This document shows positions 1-12,042 of a stretch of 62,000 nucleotides of DNA, one piece after another. A program made the translations under genes and the position numbers. Positions within the stretch are counted from its first letter, which is position 1, and every line of letters begins with the position of its first letter. The notes below the pieces were generated by a model that had not been told where the DNA came from, did not search any database, and saw only the letters and a program-made list of their open reading frames with translations. Source of the DNA: Glandiceps talaboti (lineage: Eukaryota; Hemichordata; Enteropneusta; Spengelidae); assembly GCF_964340395.1 (NCBI RefSeq), contig NC_135557.1, positions 25,440,114 through 25,502,113 on the forward strand. Direction: 5' to 3'.

Positions 1-237
1 GTAGAGCGTTCCAAAGTTCAGGAACTGCTGAAGAGAAGGAGCGGCGACCATAGGAAACCAGATTCCATTTGGGTGTATGCAGAAGGCATTTATCCGATAA
101 ACGAAGAGTGCGTAATGAAGAACGAGGTGTAATTTAGTTCTTGAGATATCGTGGAGAGATTCCATTCAGGGCTTTGCAAGTGATGAGCAGAAGTTTGAAA
201 ACAATACGATGAGATATTGGAAGCCAATGAAGTCACG
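1..237 (-). mobile_element. Non-LTR retrotransposon ORF2 C-terminal fragment (L2/CR1-like)
   Basis: Read on the minus strand from about 237 down to 1, this gives a typical LINE reverse-transcriptase C-terminal tail: LHWLPISHRIVFKLLL, then CKALNGISPRYL, then SLRTLRLSD, then SYGRRSFSSAVPELWNAL. This order (LHWLP, KALxGxxPxYL, LRSSD-like, YGxRxFSxAxPxLWNxL) is characteristic of the L2/CR1/Rex group. One in-frame TAA after YLKN and a TGA just before LHWLP show it is dead. It is truncated on its 5' side near 237 and runs off the window on its 3' side. The clade assignment rests on motif memory only. Confidence 0.8.
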
Positions 238-728
238 GATGATAAGTATCGCTATCAATCATTAGTTTCCATGCATCCAAATATATGAAAGTCAATCAAG
301 GCGACTTAAAATAATTCAGATGGGATGACCAATCCTCCATAACTACAAATAACACATTGTCATTATAATACACGACCGCGAAATGTTAATTCATGACAAA
401 ATATTATCTTTGTTATTTTTATGGAAATTCTTTTCCGTATTAAAATACTGCTTTAGATTCAATTAAACTGAGAAGTACTTTGAATTATTGTTATTATTAT
501 TTTTATTATTAAACTTTATTTCGGGAGAGAAAAGAACGCGAAAATGCATTTTGTAATTTAGAAAACATAATGAGAAGTAACAGTTTATACCAGGTGCGAT
601 TGAAGCGTCAGCAACAATTTCATGTTCTTCGGACTAAGGAAATACTACAGAATTGATTTTAATAAATATGTGGGCAAAGTGTTTTGTCCCTGATTCTGCA
701 CAGTAAATACATGAGATAGACATCGATC
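238..728. other. Unannotated AT-rich stretch
   Basis: No coding signal, RNA gene or repeat was recognised. It contains a short ATT-rich run near 485-510. Confidence 0.5.
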
Positions 729-845
729 ACACACACAGACACACACACACACGCGTACGTACGTATTTATTACATACATACATAGATACATACATACATA
801 CATACATACATACATACATACATACATACATACATACATACATAC
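729..845. repeat. CA then CATA microsatellite
   Basis: A CA run (about 729-752) is followed after an ACGT-rich joint by an almost pure CATA tetranucleotide array from about 771 to 845. The open frames across it (MYVC repeats) are artefacts of the 4-bp period. Confidence 0.95.
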
Positions 846-1110
846 TTGTACTCCGGCGTAGCAAATTTATCAAATGTCGGTGGCGGGAGTGTATTTTCTG
901 TGTATGAGATCTAATTAATGGCATCCAGGGAAGAGTGATTAGACGCAGACAATCATAACCCCTAACTGTGACTGAACAGATAAGACTTCCGTTCACAAGT
1001 TGAACACTATTTTCGTAATAATAAACATTACTTCAGAGTGTATTTAGAAGGTGAATAAAATACACATACTACAACTTGTACTTGCAAGGTAGACGGTATA
1101 ATGGCATTTA

Positions 1111-1111
<1 letters not shown>

Positions 1112-1141
<30 letters not shown>

Positions 1142-1260
1142 CATACATACATACATACATACATACAAACAAACAAACAAACAAACAAACAAACAAACAA
1201 ACAAACAAACAAACAAACAAACAAATAAATAAATAAATAAATAAATAAATGAATAAATAA
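1112..1260. repeat. Compound tetranucleotide array CATA - CAAA - TAAA
   Basis: Three tetranucleotide blocks differing by one base per step follow without a gap: CATA (1112-1167), CAAA (1167-1225) and TAAA (1225-1260). The one-substitution relation suggests successive expansions of point variants of one array. Confidence 0.95.
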
Positions 1261-1290
1261 GTACACGTGTGCATTAGTCTATTTCTGCAT

Positions 1291-1446
1291 GTCTTTCTGT
1301 CTGTCTTTCTGTCAGTCGGTCAGTCAGTCAGTCAGTCAGTCAGACTGTCTGTCTGTCTGTCTGTCTGTATGTATGTATGTATGTATGTATGGATGGATGT
1401 ATGTATGTATGTATGTATGTATGTATGTGTGTGTATGTGTGTGTGT
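1291..1446. repeat. Compound tetranucleotide array TCTG - CAGT - GTCT - GTAT - GT
   Basis: CTGT/CTTT, then CAGT (about 1311-1343), then GTCT, then ATGT with ATGG interruptions, ending in a GT run. It is a mosaic simple repeat. No gene is encoded despite open frames. Confidence 0.93.
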
Positions 1447-2805
1447 TTGTGTCTGTCTTTTTTGTACAACATGTCTTCAGCTCAGTAGGACATACACAGA
1501 CTGGATGAATGATGACTTTTATCCAACAGACCATCAACGTTTTACAGGTAGTTATATTCTCCACTGACTAGGATTGAGTGAATGTGTAGAGAGTTTCCTG
1601 TTTCTAGACATTAACCCAATATACATTATTCCTGCCTGAATCAACTCCAGCAGCAATTACGTTGTGAGAATAAGCGGCGTTATTAACATAATTGCATCGT
1701 CTGTGCCGACAAACTGAACATAAAGTTGCGCATGATTTAGTGAGTTTTATAATTGTTTTATTTACGTTTCCATCCGGGTAAGTAGCATCACTAAATTTGG
1801 ACACAGAGTTTTGAACTGAATGCGTAATAAGCAATTTTGAACACATTGTCACTCACAGCTATACCTCCGCACAAAATCACTCTGTTCTAATCGGTTACAA
1901 GCTTGATGTGTTACTAGAGCTTGTAAAATGTGGTCGTTTTTACTCAGTTTGCTCTGAGCACGTTCCAGCAAATGTTTCACCCAACAGGTAAATGGATGCA
2001 AACGTGTCCCCATTTTTGCAATGCAATTATATAACTCAAACCCCGAAGATTTCAGGTGATAATCTTACCAGAATTGCTCATCCTCTTTGTAATTAAGTAG
2101 GAGCTATAATGTACTTTGAGATCTAATATATCTTAATTTGAATATAAACTAGAAAGGTTGTCATAGTTAAATGACCTTCTATATGATCTATTATCCCCTT
2201 GTAACTAATAAATGTAGAATTGATGAATGGTAACTGATTGGAGCAGTAATTCTTGTCTGAAAAACGCGTTAAAAAACATGGAAAACTCATTCCAGGCATG
2301 ATCGTGTCCAGACCACTGAAAAAAAAAGAATTAGAAAAAAAGTACCACAAGAAGAAATCGTGATTTTCTAAACGCATGGAGATTCCAGTAGATGTCGACA
2401 GTAGTGTCAATTATGTTGTGGGTATGGATATCAAAATCTGCATCATTTCCTCTGGACAAGACCTGCTGTAATAACTGTATATAATATATACAGAATTTGT
2501 GAACTGTGACTTTAGAATTGTTTACGTTGGGGAAAGGGCATTTTAATATGCAATTACATTCCTACTTTGTAGGTCATTTGGGGATTTTACAACGTATATG
2601 TGTGACCTCTGTCAGAAAATGCATTTTTTTATGAACACGAACAAGTGTTTATTTTAGATTCTACTGAAAATAGATATGTTAGTGCCAAAGGTGCCTAACT
2701 CTATGTTTTGTGATTTTTCCCTTTTAGCAATTCCAATTTTTTTCATGTGTAATTTCTGATCTCAGAAAAGGGCAACCTTTATTCTGACAGCTAACTAAGG
2801 ATAGT
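1447..2805. other. Unannotated stretch
   Basis: I see no supported gene or repeat here. Short open frames on the minus strand (1604-1852, 2123-2410) show no recognisable domain. Confidence 0.45.
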
Positions 2806-2985
2806 TGATTCAGATTCAAAAGCCAAGTGGAGTTTTGTTCGTTTGTTTGTTTGTTTGTTTGTTTATTTGTTTGTGTTTGTTATTTTCTAAAAATGACATA
2901 TTTTTCAAAAGCCTGGTGAAGTATTGTTTGTTTGTGTGTTTGTTATTTTCTGAAAATGATATACATTTCAAAAGCCCTGACGTCA
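2806..2985. repeat. Imperfect tandem duplication around a GTTT array
   Basis: Two copies of a module (CAAAAGCC, a TTTG/GTTT run, TTATTTTCT, AAAATGA) begin near 2817 and 2908, each followed by an ATTTCAAAAGCC-like segment. The GTTT run is long in the first copy and short in the second. Confidence 0.75.
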
Positions 2986-3800
2986 TCTTCTGAGAATTTA
3001 CTGTTTCTTTTATCTCGCCAAAAATTATGCTGTAAAGACAGAGCATTTGGGAAACCCGTGATTTAAATTTAACTTACGGTCATAAGGTATAACTATCCCT
3101 GGACAGAGATGGTGGTTATTTTCAATTTCCATTAGGTTCTTCTCTGTGAAGATTAGATTTGGATAGTAAAAATTCAGCTTTGACACGCACATTACTTTGA
3201 CAGCCGAAAGTTTTGCAGAAGTTGGTAACAGGGATGCGTCTATCTTTGTCATGGTTCTTTAAATTCCGATATAAGTGTTGTATATTGTGTGCAAACACTA
3301 AATTTCCATGGAGATGACAATGAAGACATATAGAAATAATGGGCGATTATCACTAAGGTATCTACATGCTAAGCACCGATATAAGTAACAAAATAATATA
3401 ATCATTCATAACGTATTTCGGTTGATTGTCACCAATTTGATGATATCATTTGTGGAGTAAGTGAAAGTACTGCTGTTAAAATCATTGTAAAGACACCATA
3501 GTACATGCTATGAATATTAAACAGGACAAACTCGTGTACCTAGTTTGTGGATTGTGGTTCACGTATTCGACCCTATCTGCCCAATCGTTAGTAAATCCGT
3601 TGCAAGTATTGTACACATTCGTTCACCCTTCAAGCTCGAGGTTATAATTATTTGCTTATTGCATGACATCCATGGTCTTCAAATTCAGTCCACACCAAAT
3701 ATTGTAGTGCACGTTGTCAGTCTACTTTACATGAATGACCTATGTTTTACGCCTTTGTGTGATATAGACTGCCTTTGATGATATTAATCTGCTTCGTGTA
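2986..3800. other. Unannotated stretch
   Basis: No supported feature. An open frame at 3545-3778 on the plus strand has no recognisable domain and no splice context that convinces. Confidence 0.4.
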
Positions 3801-4202
3801 TAACTAAAATAATGTAGGCTTGGTGTTTTACTCATGGGACATTAAATGTATGTTTTCAACACAACGATATATTTCAACTCTAGATTGACAATAACAGAGA
3901 CACATTAAACACAGCAAGATCCTTTGCCAAATCACATTCAACACTAATAAGCATTGCTATTCTTTCAAAGTGCAGTAAAAACATACATCTAATGAAAACA
4001 TTACACATGGAATTGATGATTTTAATGGCAGTAATTGTTCATTTTCTAACTGATAATCAACATTTCAACTCGACTACTTCTACATCTCCACTGTGCACGG
4101 CACCTATGTAATTGTTTCTTTTGATTTAGAAATTGTCTGAGGGTGTGTATTAAATGTCATGATACATGAGAAAAACACCAAGCCTACATCATTTTAGCTG
4201 TA
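3801..4202. mobile_element. MITE-like element with about 35-bp terminal inverted repeats
   Basis: The left end at 3801-3835 carries AATGTAGGCTTGGTGTTTTA and the right end at 4166-4202 carries its inverse (AACACCAAGCCTACATCATT). The two arms match over about 35 bp with three or four mismatches. Weaker inverted similarity continues inward (ACATTAAATGT near 3840 against TTAAATGTC near 4150). The roughly 400-bp interior has no coding capacity. Target-site duplication is unclear; TA-containing flanks are present but not decisive. It is most likely a non-autonomous DNA transposon. Confidence 0.72.
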
Positions 4203-4812
4203 AAAATTCCACATTGCAGGATGGTGTTGAACAACTGCCAATAATCAATGTGTATGGAAAATTAGAATAACATCACGTTATAAAGCGTCACATACGTCTT
4301 TGAAAAAACACAACTCGGTGCAAATGGTGTCGTTAAAAAGCCAAACTTTCTTCTCCTTTTCTTCTTTGACTGGAATGCTTCTATATTCTACAGGTTAAGT
4401 CAAGATTGCCACTGCAGACAGCATTTCGTTTCTCCGTGCTTACAGTTTTAATGACACCTCTCTCGCTGTGTCTGTATCTCTGTCTGTCTGTCTCGCTCCA
4501 TTTCTCTCTCTCTCTCTCTCTCGTCTTTCTGGTTTAGTAGTAATTATAATTATCTTCATACATGATAGGTACTATTTAAATAAAAAGCAGGGTTCAATTA
4601 AAGGGATCTAAATCCGAAATTTGAAAAAGAAGACTCCTTTTCTTTCCGAAATGAATCAAGTTACATGTATATACCGGGTACTATGACGTAGCTCCATTTT
4701 ATAATGTCATCGGTTCAATCTTGTCTGTTCAGTAGCAGCTACGATTATATATTCCCATAGGAGTACATAAAATGTGATCACTTGGACTACTTCAAGAGTA
4801 GCATACCTGGGG
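4203..4812. other. Unannotated stretch with a short CT run
   Basis: Only a CTGT/CT microsatellite at about 4480-4523 is visible. No gene is recognised. Confidence 0.5.
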
Positions 4813-4912
4813 CTGTAATTTTACAGTTCTTTGAACACGACCTCATTCAGCCAAACACCCTTTGTAAGTCAATTCGGAGAAATAACCATACATATGCCAG
4901 TTATATATATAT
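4813..4912 (+). repeat. Interspersed repeat family A, copy 1
   Basis: About 95 bp (starting TAATTTTACAGTTCTTTG and ending with AATAACCATAC and a short TA run) recurs almost unchanged at 11,668-11,760 in the same orientation, there followed by a very long TA array. It is a dispersed element with a TA tail rather than a local duplication, because the flanks differ. Confidence 0.8.
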
Positions 4913-5855
4913 GAAGAAAATATAATTCCTCAGATCCATTTGTAGGTAATATGATAAGGGTGAATCATCGTTATCATGTCATTCTGTATTCCCGTTGTCA
5001 ATAGAAACAGTCATAATTTTGACAGACGAGTTTTAACGAGATACAGGCATGTAACTCATTATATGCAAGACAGGTAATAACATAAGTACTAGATAGATTG
5101 ACGGTTTGAAGAAGTTATTACTATGGACTAATCTCACAACTGTATCTAGAGATATAATCCCCTGAAACATTTGATGTAAATTGGAAATGAAAATTTTTCA
5201 GGTTTTCAGATAATAAGTAGAGGTTTCGGCATTATTTTGTGGTGGTGGTGGTGGTGGTGGTGGTGGTGGTGGTGGTGGTCTTGTCAGAAAAATATCTTCT
5301 TTCGAGATTAACTTTTACCTTGATAACATAGTTTGAATTGTTGTATTATTCGTTAAACACCAAACATTTATTCAAGGATGAGTAAGTTTGAAATAGTTTT
5401 ATGACATTTCAGAGAATAACAAAGGCAGTACCTTTGGCGCCTGTAGAACATACATACATTCATACACTGTCTAAGTGTAAATAATTGTTTACACTTTCAT
5501 GAATATAATTGGACTGACATGTAAAATTGTATAATGGTTTCGGCTATCAGTTTTCTAAACATCGCTCGGTTGTATGAGATTGCCCTTAATATGCATTCTT
5601 GTTAATGGGAAATTCTTGAAAAATGCTTTTTAGTAGGACTTTCTTGGAAAATACCTGATAATGGAATTTTCGACGAAAATGCCTTGTTTGTGGGACTTTC
5701 TGGGAAAATGCTTATTGAATATCATGGAGATGTTTGCCACTGATACAAAGACAATTCTAGATTTAACAATCGGGGAAAAATCAAATACTCGAAAATGGGA
5801 TATTGAAAGCGTGCAACTATAGATAACTGAGGCAAATGTGCAGTATATGAAGAAA
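4913..5855. other. Unannotated stretch with a GGT run
   Basis: A GGT/TGG trinucleotide run of about 13 units lies at 5239-5279. No gene is supported; the short minus-strand open frame 5630-5866 has no recognisable domain. Confidence 0.5.
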
Positions 5856-8800
5856 CGCCAATACATCTAGTCAACTAGCAAGTAGACTTGACAAACCTTT
5901 ACATTGTAAACTCCAATACATCTAGTCAACTAGCAAGTAGGCTTGACAAACCTTTACATTGTAAACTCCAATACATCTAGTCAACTAGCAAGTAGGTTTG
6001 ACAAACCTTTACATTGTAAACTCCAATACATCTAGTCAACTAGCAAGTAGGTTTGACAAACCTTTACATTGTAAACTCTAATACATCTAGTCAACTAGCA
6101 AGTAGACTTGACAAACCTTTACATTGTAAACTCCAATACATCTAGTCAACTAGCAAGTAGGTTTGACAAACCTTTACATTGTAAACTCCAATACATCTAG
6201 TCAACTAGCAAGTAGACTTGACAAACCTTTACATTGTAAACTCCAATACATCTAGTCAACTAGCAAGTAGACTTGACAAACCTTTACATTGTAAACTCCA
6301 ATACATCTAGTCAACTAGCAAGTAGGTTTGACAAACCTTTACATTGTAAACTCCAATACATCTAGTCAACTAGCAAGTAGGTTTGACAAACCTTTACATT
6401 GTAAACTCCAATACATCTAGTCAACTAGCAAGTAGACTTGACAAACCTTTACATTGTAAACTCCAATACATCTAGTCAACTAGCAAGTAGGTTTGACAAA
6501 CCTTTACATTGTAAACTCCAATACATCTAGTCAACTAGCAAGTAGACTTGACAAACCTTTACATTGTAAACTCCAATACATCTAGTCAACTAGCAAGTAG
6601 GTTTGACAAACCTTTACATTGTAAACTCCAATACATCTAGTCAACTAGCAAGTAGACTTGACAAACCTTTACATTGTAAACTCCAATACATCTAGTCAAC
6701 TAGCAAGTAGGTTTGACAAACCTTTACATTGTAAACTCCAATACATCAAGTCAACTAGCAAGTAGGTTTGACAAACCTTTACATTGTAAACTCCAATACA
6801 TCTAGTCAACTAGCAAGTAGACTTGACAAACCTTTACATTGTAAACTCCAATACATCTAGTCAACTAGCAAGTAGACTTGACAAACCTTTACATTGTAAA
6901 CTCCAATACATCTAGTCAACTAGCAAGTAGGTTTGACAAACCTTTACATTGTAAACTCCAATACATCTAGTCAACTAGCAAGTAGACTTGACAAACCTTT
7001 ACATTGTAAACTCCAATACATCTAGTCAACTAGCAAGTAGACTTGACAAACCTTTACATTGTAAACTCCAATACATCTAGTCAACTAGCAAGTAGGTTTG
7101 ACAAACCTTTACATTGTAAACTCCAATACATCTAGTCAACTAGCAAGTAGACTTGACAAACCTTTACATTGTAAACTCCAATACATCTAGTCAACTAGCA
7201 AGTAGGTTTGACAAACCTTTACATTGTAAACTCCAATACATCTAGTCAACTAGCAAGTAGGTTTGACAAACCTTTACATTGTAAACTCCAATACATCTAG
7301 TCAACTAGCAAGTAGGTTTGACAAACCTTTACATTGTAAACTCCAATACATCAAGTCAACTAGCAAGTAGACTTGACAAACCTTTACATTGTAAACTCCA
7401 ATACATCTAGTCAACTAGCAAGTAGGTTTGACAAACCTTTACATTGTAAACTCCAATACATCTAGTCAACTAGCAAGTAGACTTGACAAACCTTTACATT
7501 GTAAACTCCAATACATCTAGTCAACTAGCAAGTAGGTTTGACAAACCTTTACATTGTAAACTCCAATACATCTAGTCAACTAGCAAGTAGACTTGACAAA
7601 CCTTTACATTGTAAACTCCAATACATCTAGTCAACTAGCAAGTAGGTTTGACAAACCTTTACATTGTAAACTCCAATACATCTAGTCAACTAGCAAGTAG
7701 ACTTGACAAACCTTTACATTGAAAACTCCAATACATCTAGTCAACTAGCAAGTAGGTTTGACAAACCTTTACATTGTAAACTCCAATACATCAAGTCAAC
7801 TAGCAAGTAGACTTGACAAACCTTTACATTGTAAACTCCAATACATCTAGTCAACTAGCAAGTAGGTTTGACAAACCTTTACATTGTAAACTCCAATACA
7901 TCTAGTCAACTAGCAAGTAGACTTGACAAACCTTTACATTGAAAACTCCAATACATCTAGTCAACTAGCAAGTAGGTTTGACAAACCTTTACATTGTAAA
8001 CTCCAATACATCTAGTCAACTAGCAAGTAGGTTTGACAAACCTTTACATTGTAAACTCCAATACATCTAGTCAACTAGCAAGTAGGCTTGACAAACCTTT
8101 ACATTGTAAACTCCAATACATCTAGTCAACTAGCAAGTAGACTTGACAAACCTTTACATTGTAAACTCCAATACATCTAGTCAACTAGCAAGTAGGTTTG
8201 ACAAACCTTTACATTGTAAACTCCAATACATCAAGTCAACTAGCAAGTAGACTTGACAAACCTTTACATTGAAAACTCCAATACATCTAGTCAACTAGCA
8301 AGTAGGTTTGACAAACCTTTACATTGTAAACTCCAATACATCTAGTCAACTAGCAAGTAGACTTGACAAACCTTTACATTGTAAACTCTAATACATCAAG
8401 TCAACTAGCAAGTAGGCTTGACAAACCTTTACATTGTAAACTCCAATACATCAAGTCAACTAGCAAGTAGGCTTGACAAACCTTTACATTGTAAACTCTA
8501 ATACATCTAGTCAACTAGCAAGTAGACTTGACAAACCTTTACATTGTAAACTCTAATACATCTAGTCAACTAGCAAGTAGACTTGACAAACCTTTACATT
8601 GTAAACTCCAATACATCTAGTCAACTAGCAAGTAGACTTGACAAACCTTTACATTGAAAACTCCAATACATCTAGTCAACTAGCAAGTAGACTTGACAAA
8701 CCTTTACATTGTAAACTCTAATACATCTAGTCAACTAGCAAGTAGACTTGACAAACCTTTACATTGTAAACTCTAATACATCTAGTCAACTAGCAAGTAG

Positions 8801-9265
8801 GCTTGACAAACCTTTACATTGTAAACTCCAATACATCTAGTCAACTAGCAAGTAGACTTGACAAACCTTTACATTGTAAACTCCAATACATCTAGTCAAC
8901 TAGCAAGTAGGCTTGACAAACCTTTACATTGTAAACTCCAATACATCTAGTCAACTAGCAAGTAGGTTTGACAAACCTTTACATTGTAAACTCTAATACA
9001 TCTAGTCAACTAGCAAGTAGGTTTGACAAACCTTTACATTGTAAACTCCAATACATCTAGTCAACTAGCAAGTAGACTTGACAAACCTTTACATTGTAAA
9101 CTCCAATACATCTAGTCAACTAGCAAGTAGGTTTGACAAACCTTTACATTGTAAACTCCAATACATCTAGTCAACTAGCAAGTAGACTTGACAAACCTTT
9201 ACATTGTAAACTCTAATACATCTAGTCAACTAGCAAGTAGACTTGACAAACCTTTACATTGTAAA
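5856..9265. repeat. 55-bp satellite, 62 tandem copies
   Basis: The unit is 55 bp and the register is maintained without a single indel across the array (3410 bp = 62 x 55). Each unit has CTAGTCAACTAG, an inverted repeat with 5-bp arms, followed by AGCAAGTAG, a variable dinucleotide, then TTGACAAACC and TTTACATTGTAAA. The dinucleotide is AC, GT or GC, and other variants (CATCAAG for CATCTAG, TTGAAAAC for TTGTAAAC, CTCTAA for CTCCAA) recur in several non-adjacent units. This points to spread by unequal exchange or conversion. No coding frame is maintained. Confidence 0.98.
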
Positions 9266-9928
9266 TTACACTTGAGGGCAATAAATACTTAGTCGATTTA
9301 CTTAAGTATTAATCAGAAAGACTAACTATGCATAGACTTCCATCGCCTTTAGCAGAGTAGCCTTTCTAAATGTTAAGTTGAAATCAAACAATCTAAATGA
9401 ATCACCTACTTGTCATTCGCTGACATTAGCAGCAGTAACGAGTCAATGATACTTCATGTGGGCAATACATTCAGCTTACAGCCATTGTCGTACACAATAG
9501 CCTCTATTAAGGCACCATCCAAGACATTTAAAGATATAAGGTTTTAATAATTGTGTGTTTCTGATAACATGATATCAGAAAATAGGATAGGTAGGTTGGG
9601 AATTTATTTTATTTTATCCAATTGTTTTATTTTTGAGAAATATTGTTTCGACCCCAAACCCCCAAATCAAACAAAATGTCGGTCAGAATACCCCTTCTGT
9701 GATAGTTTGATGACATATGTACAGATATTGCTGGGGAAGTAAAACAGATGTGCATGAAGATCAAGAAGACAAGGAATTTATTTCTTCTTCATTTTGAAAG
9801 GTTTTTTAAAAAAGTTAGGGTCGGAGGCTTAAACTAGGATCGATCGGGTTATCGGTTTCGATTGGCCTTAGTAATAGTGTACATGTAATTTGCACTCAGT
9901 GCGTCTATTAGACACTACTAATCTTTTC
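9266..9928. other. Unannotated stretch
   Basis: Unique-looking AT-rich DNA flanking the satellite. No gene or repeat is recognised. Confidence 0.45.
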
Positions 9929-10034
9929 GGCCCGGATATGGGTTTTGTGGACCGAGGTTGTACGGCGGAAGGGCCCTCCTAAAGTCGGGCCCGTTAGCAG
10001 TACTACCGAGATCCACAATACCCATATCCGGGCC
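9929..10034. repeat. 106-bp near-palindrome (hairpin)
   Basis: The outer arms GGCCCGGATATGGGTTTTGT (from 9929) and ACAATACCCATATCCGGGCC (ending 10034) pair over 23 bp with one mismatch. Weaker pairing continues inward to GGGCCC at 9971-9976 and 9987-9992, leaving a 10-nt loop. The arms are about 48 nt. It is much more GC-rich than its surroundings. It could be a foldback MITE or a structured RNA precursor; neither can be decided here. Confidence 0.85.
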
Positions 10035-11667
10035 ATAAAGGTTTTATCATATACCCCATGTAGTGGCACAGAAACATCATTTGAATCACACAATCACATG
10101 AATTGACACTGAAATATTATTTTATTCGCAGAAACATCAAAATAGTCAAGAAATTAACAAAGCCAAATCACTGAGTGAACAGATATCGATGAGTGCGCCA
10201 CTTGCCATATTTGGGCAAAGTGTGCTGGGCCGTGACACGGAAAATTATTGCCGGGTTCGATGCGCGTGATCAGTTTGAGCTTGTCATTGAGCAAGGGTCA
10301 TCATTTATTTGAATGTGTTGTTTGCAACTCTGACACTATTTGAATCTATTTGGAGTCATAGAGACCAAATATATTTAACTCCGTACTCAAGTCAGAATCT
10401 CCTCTGACTAATGAACCAAAGGCAGTTCTTGTGAATATAGTGAGTTTACAACAGAGCAACGCATTGATCAATATCCATTTTGACTAGTCTAAGCGTCAGA
10501 AACAATACTCAATAATACAACTTGTCTGTAAGGTGTGATAATGACTAGGAAACTATTAAATAATTCATTCAACTAACAACTTAAACATAACGAGATAGAT
10601 CATTACATATTCTATATGAACACAAATCCAATACATTAGTAATTTAGAGCTGTAACGAAAGAAGTTCCGAAGTGATAAAATGACAGAATACGATAATGCA
10701 CAAATCATTAATAGGTATACTATTGGATGCTAATAAGAAAAAGGATTCAATCTCGTGTACTTATCAAAAAATCAAGTTAGGTTAATTGAATGTAATATAA
10801 TAAGCGTAATATTAATTCCCTATGGATGTATACAGATATCTGAATTCATGTATTTGATAAGTGTAAGAAGTACTTTAGAAATTTGAAGCATGATGTATAC
10901 GATAATACATAGTTATATATGAATGGTCAATTTTATCAAATGCAGGTTTTGTGTCTGGGGAGGGGATGTTAATCCACCTCGGCCGCCAACCTGAGGGGGG
11001 GGGGCGGATACTCTCCCGATTCTATACATTGTGTAAGTACTGATTACACTTATCGGCTAAGAATCAACGACCTGTTCTTAATCGTTTTAATCAAGTCGAT
11101 CGTTTGTCAGCGGTTTTAGAATCAGCGGTTTTAGAATTTGATAAGGCCATATTTATGAAAAGTAACCCGTTTCTCATACCGGGGTACATTGAAAATCCAC
11201 CCATTTCGAGGGGAGCCTCCCCGCTTCTCTGAAAAGAGCCGTGACGTAGTACAGTACTTAGTGGACTCACTTTATGCACTTGTGACATCTCTCATGTATT
11301 ATGGCAAATCATGATCATGGCATGTATGGTGTTAATCAACTTTAGAATGTAGTCAATAGTAATGTTTAATACCCGATTCATGAATCAGATCATGTGAGAG
11401 ACTCTAAATATTATCAGGTGGTGGCTTCCCACTTCCGAATTTCGTGTTATGCATGCCACAAACATGCTCTACAGGGTATCAATGTGGGGATTAAACTCAA
11501 TCCACGCTATACCATGTTGATGAGCCACGAATTCTCCAATGACACCTGCTCTCTTGGCCCTGGCATTATCATTCACATAATTGAAAAATGTTTCCTAGTA
11601 ACCTTGGCTGTAGGCATATAAAAAAACGAAAAACCCTACTTGATTTTCTTCTACCCTCAACATACAG
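10035..11667. other. Unannotated stretch
   Basis: No supported gene. A run of G residues occurs near 10,995-11,005. A minus-strand open frame at 11,091-11,288 was considered as a receptor tail exon and not accepted. Confidence 0.4.

Positions 11668-12042
<375 letters not shown>

Noticed and set aside
5856-9265. CRISPR array
   Set aside because: The window is animal DNA. The 55-bp units are contiguous without unique spacers, so this is a satellite.
11091-11221. Possible GPCR tail exon on the minus strand (CTCTTTTCAG acceptor, then RSGEAPLEMGG to a stop)
   Set aside because: Frame and acceptor are compatible with exon 3, but it is 9.5 kb away across two satellites, and the peptide has no palmitoylation-type Cys or other recognisable tail feature.
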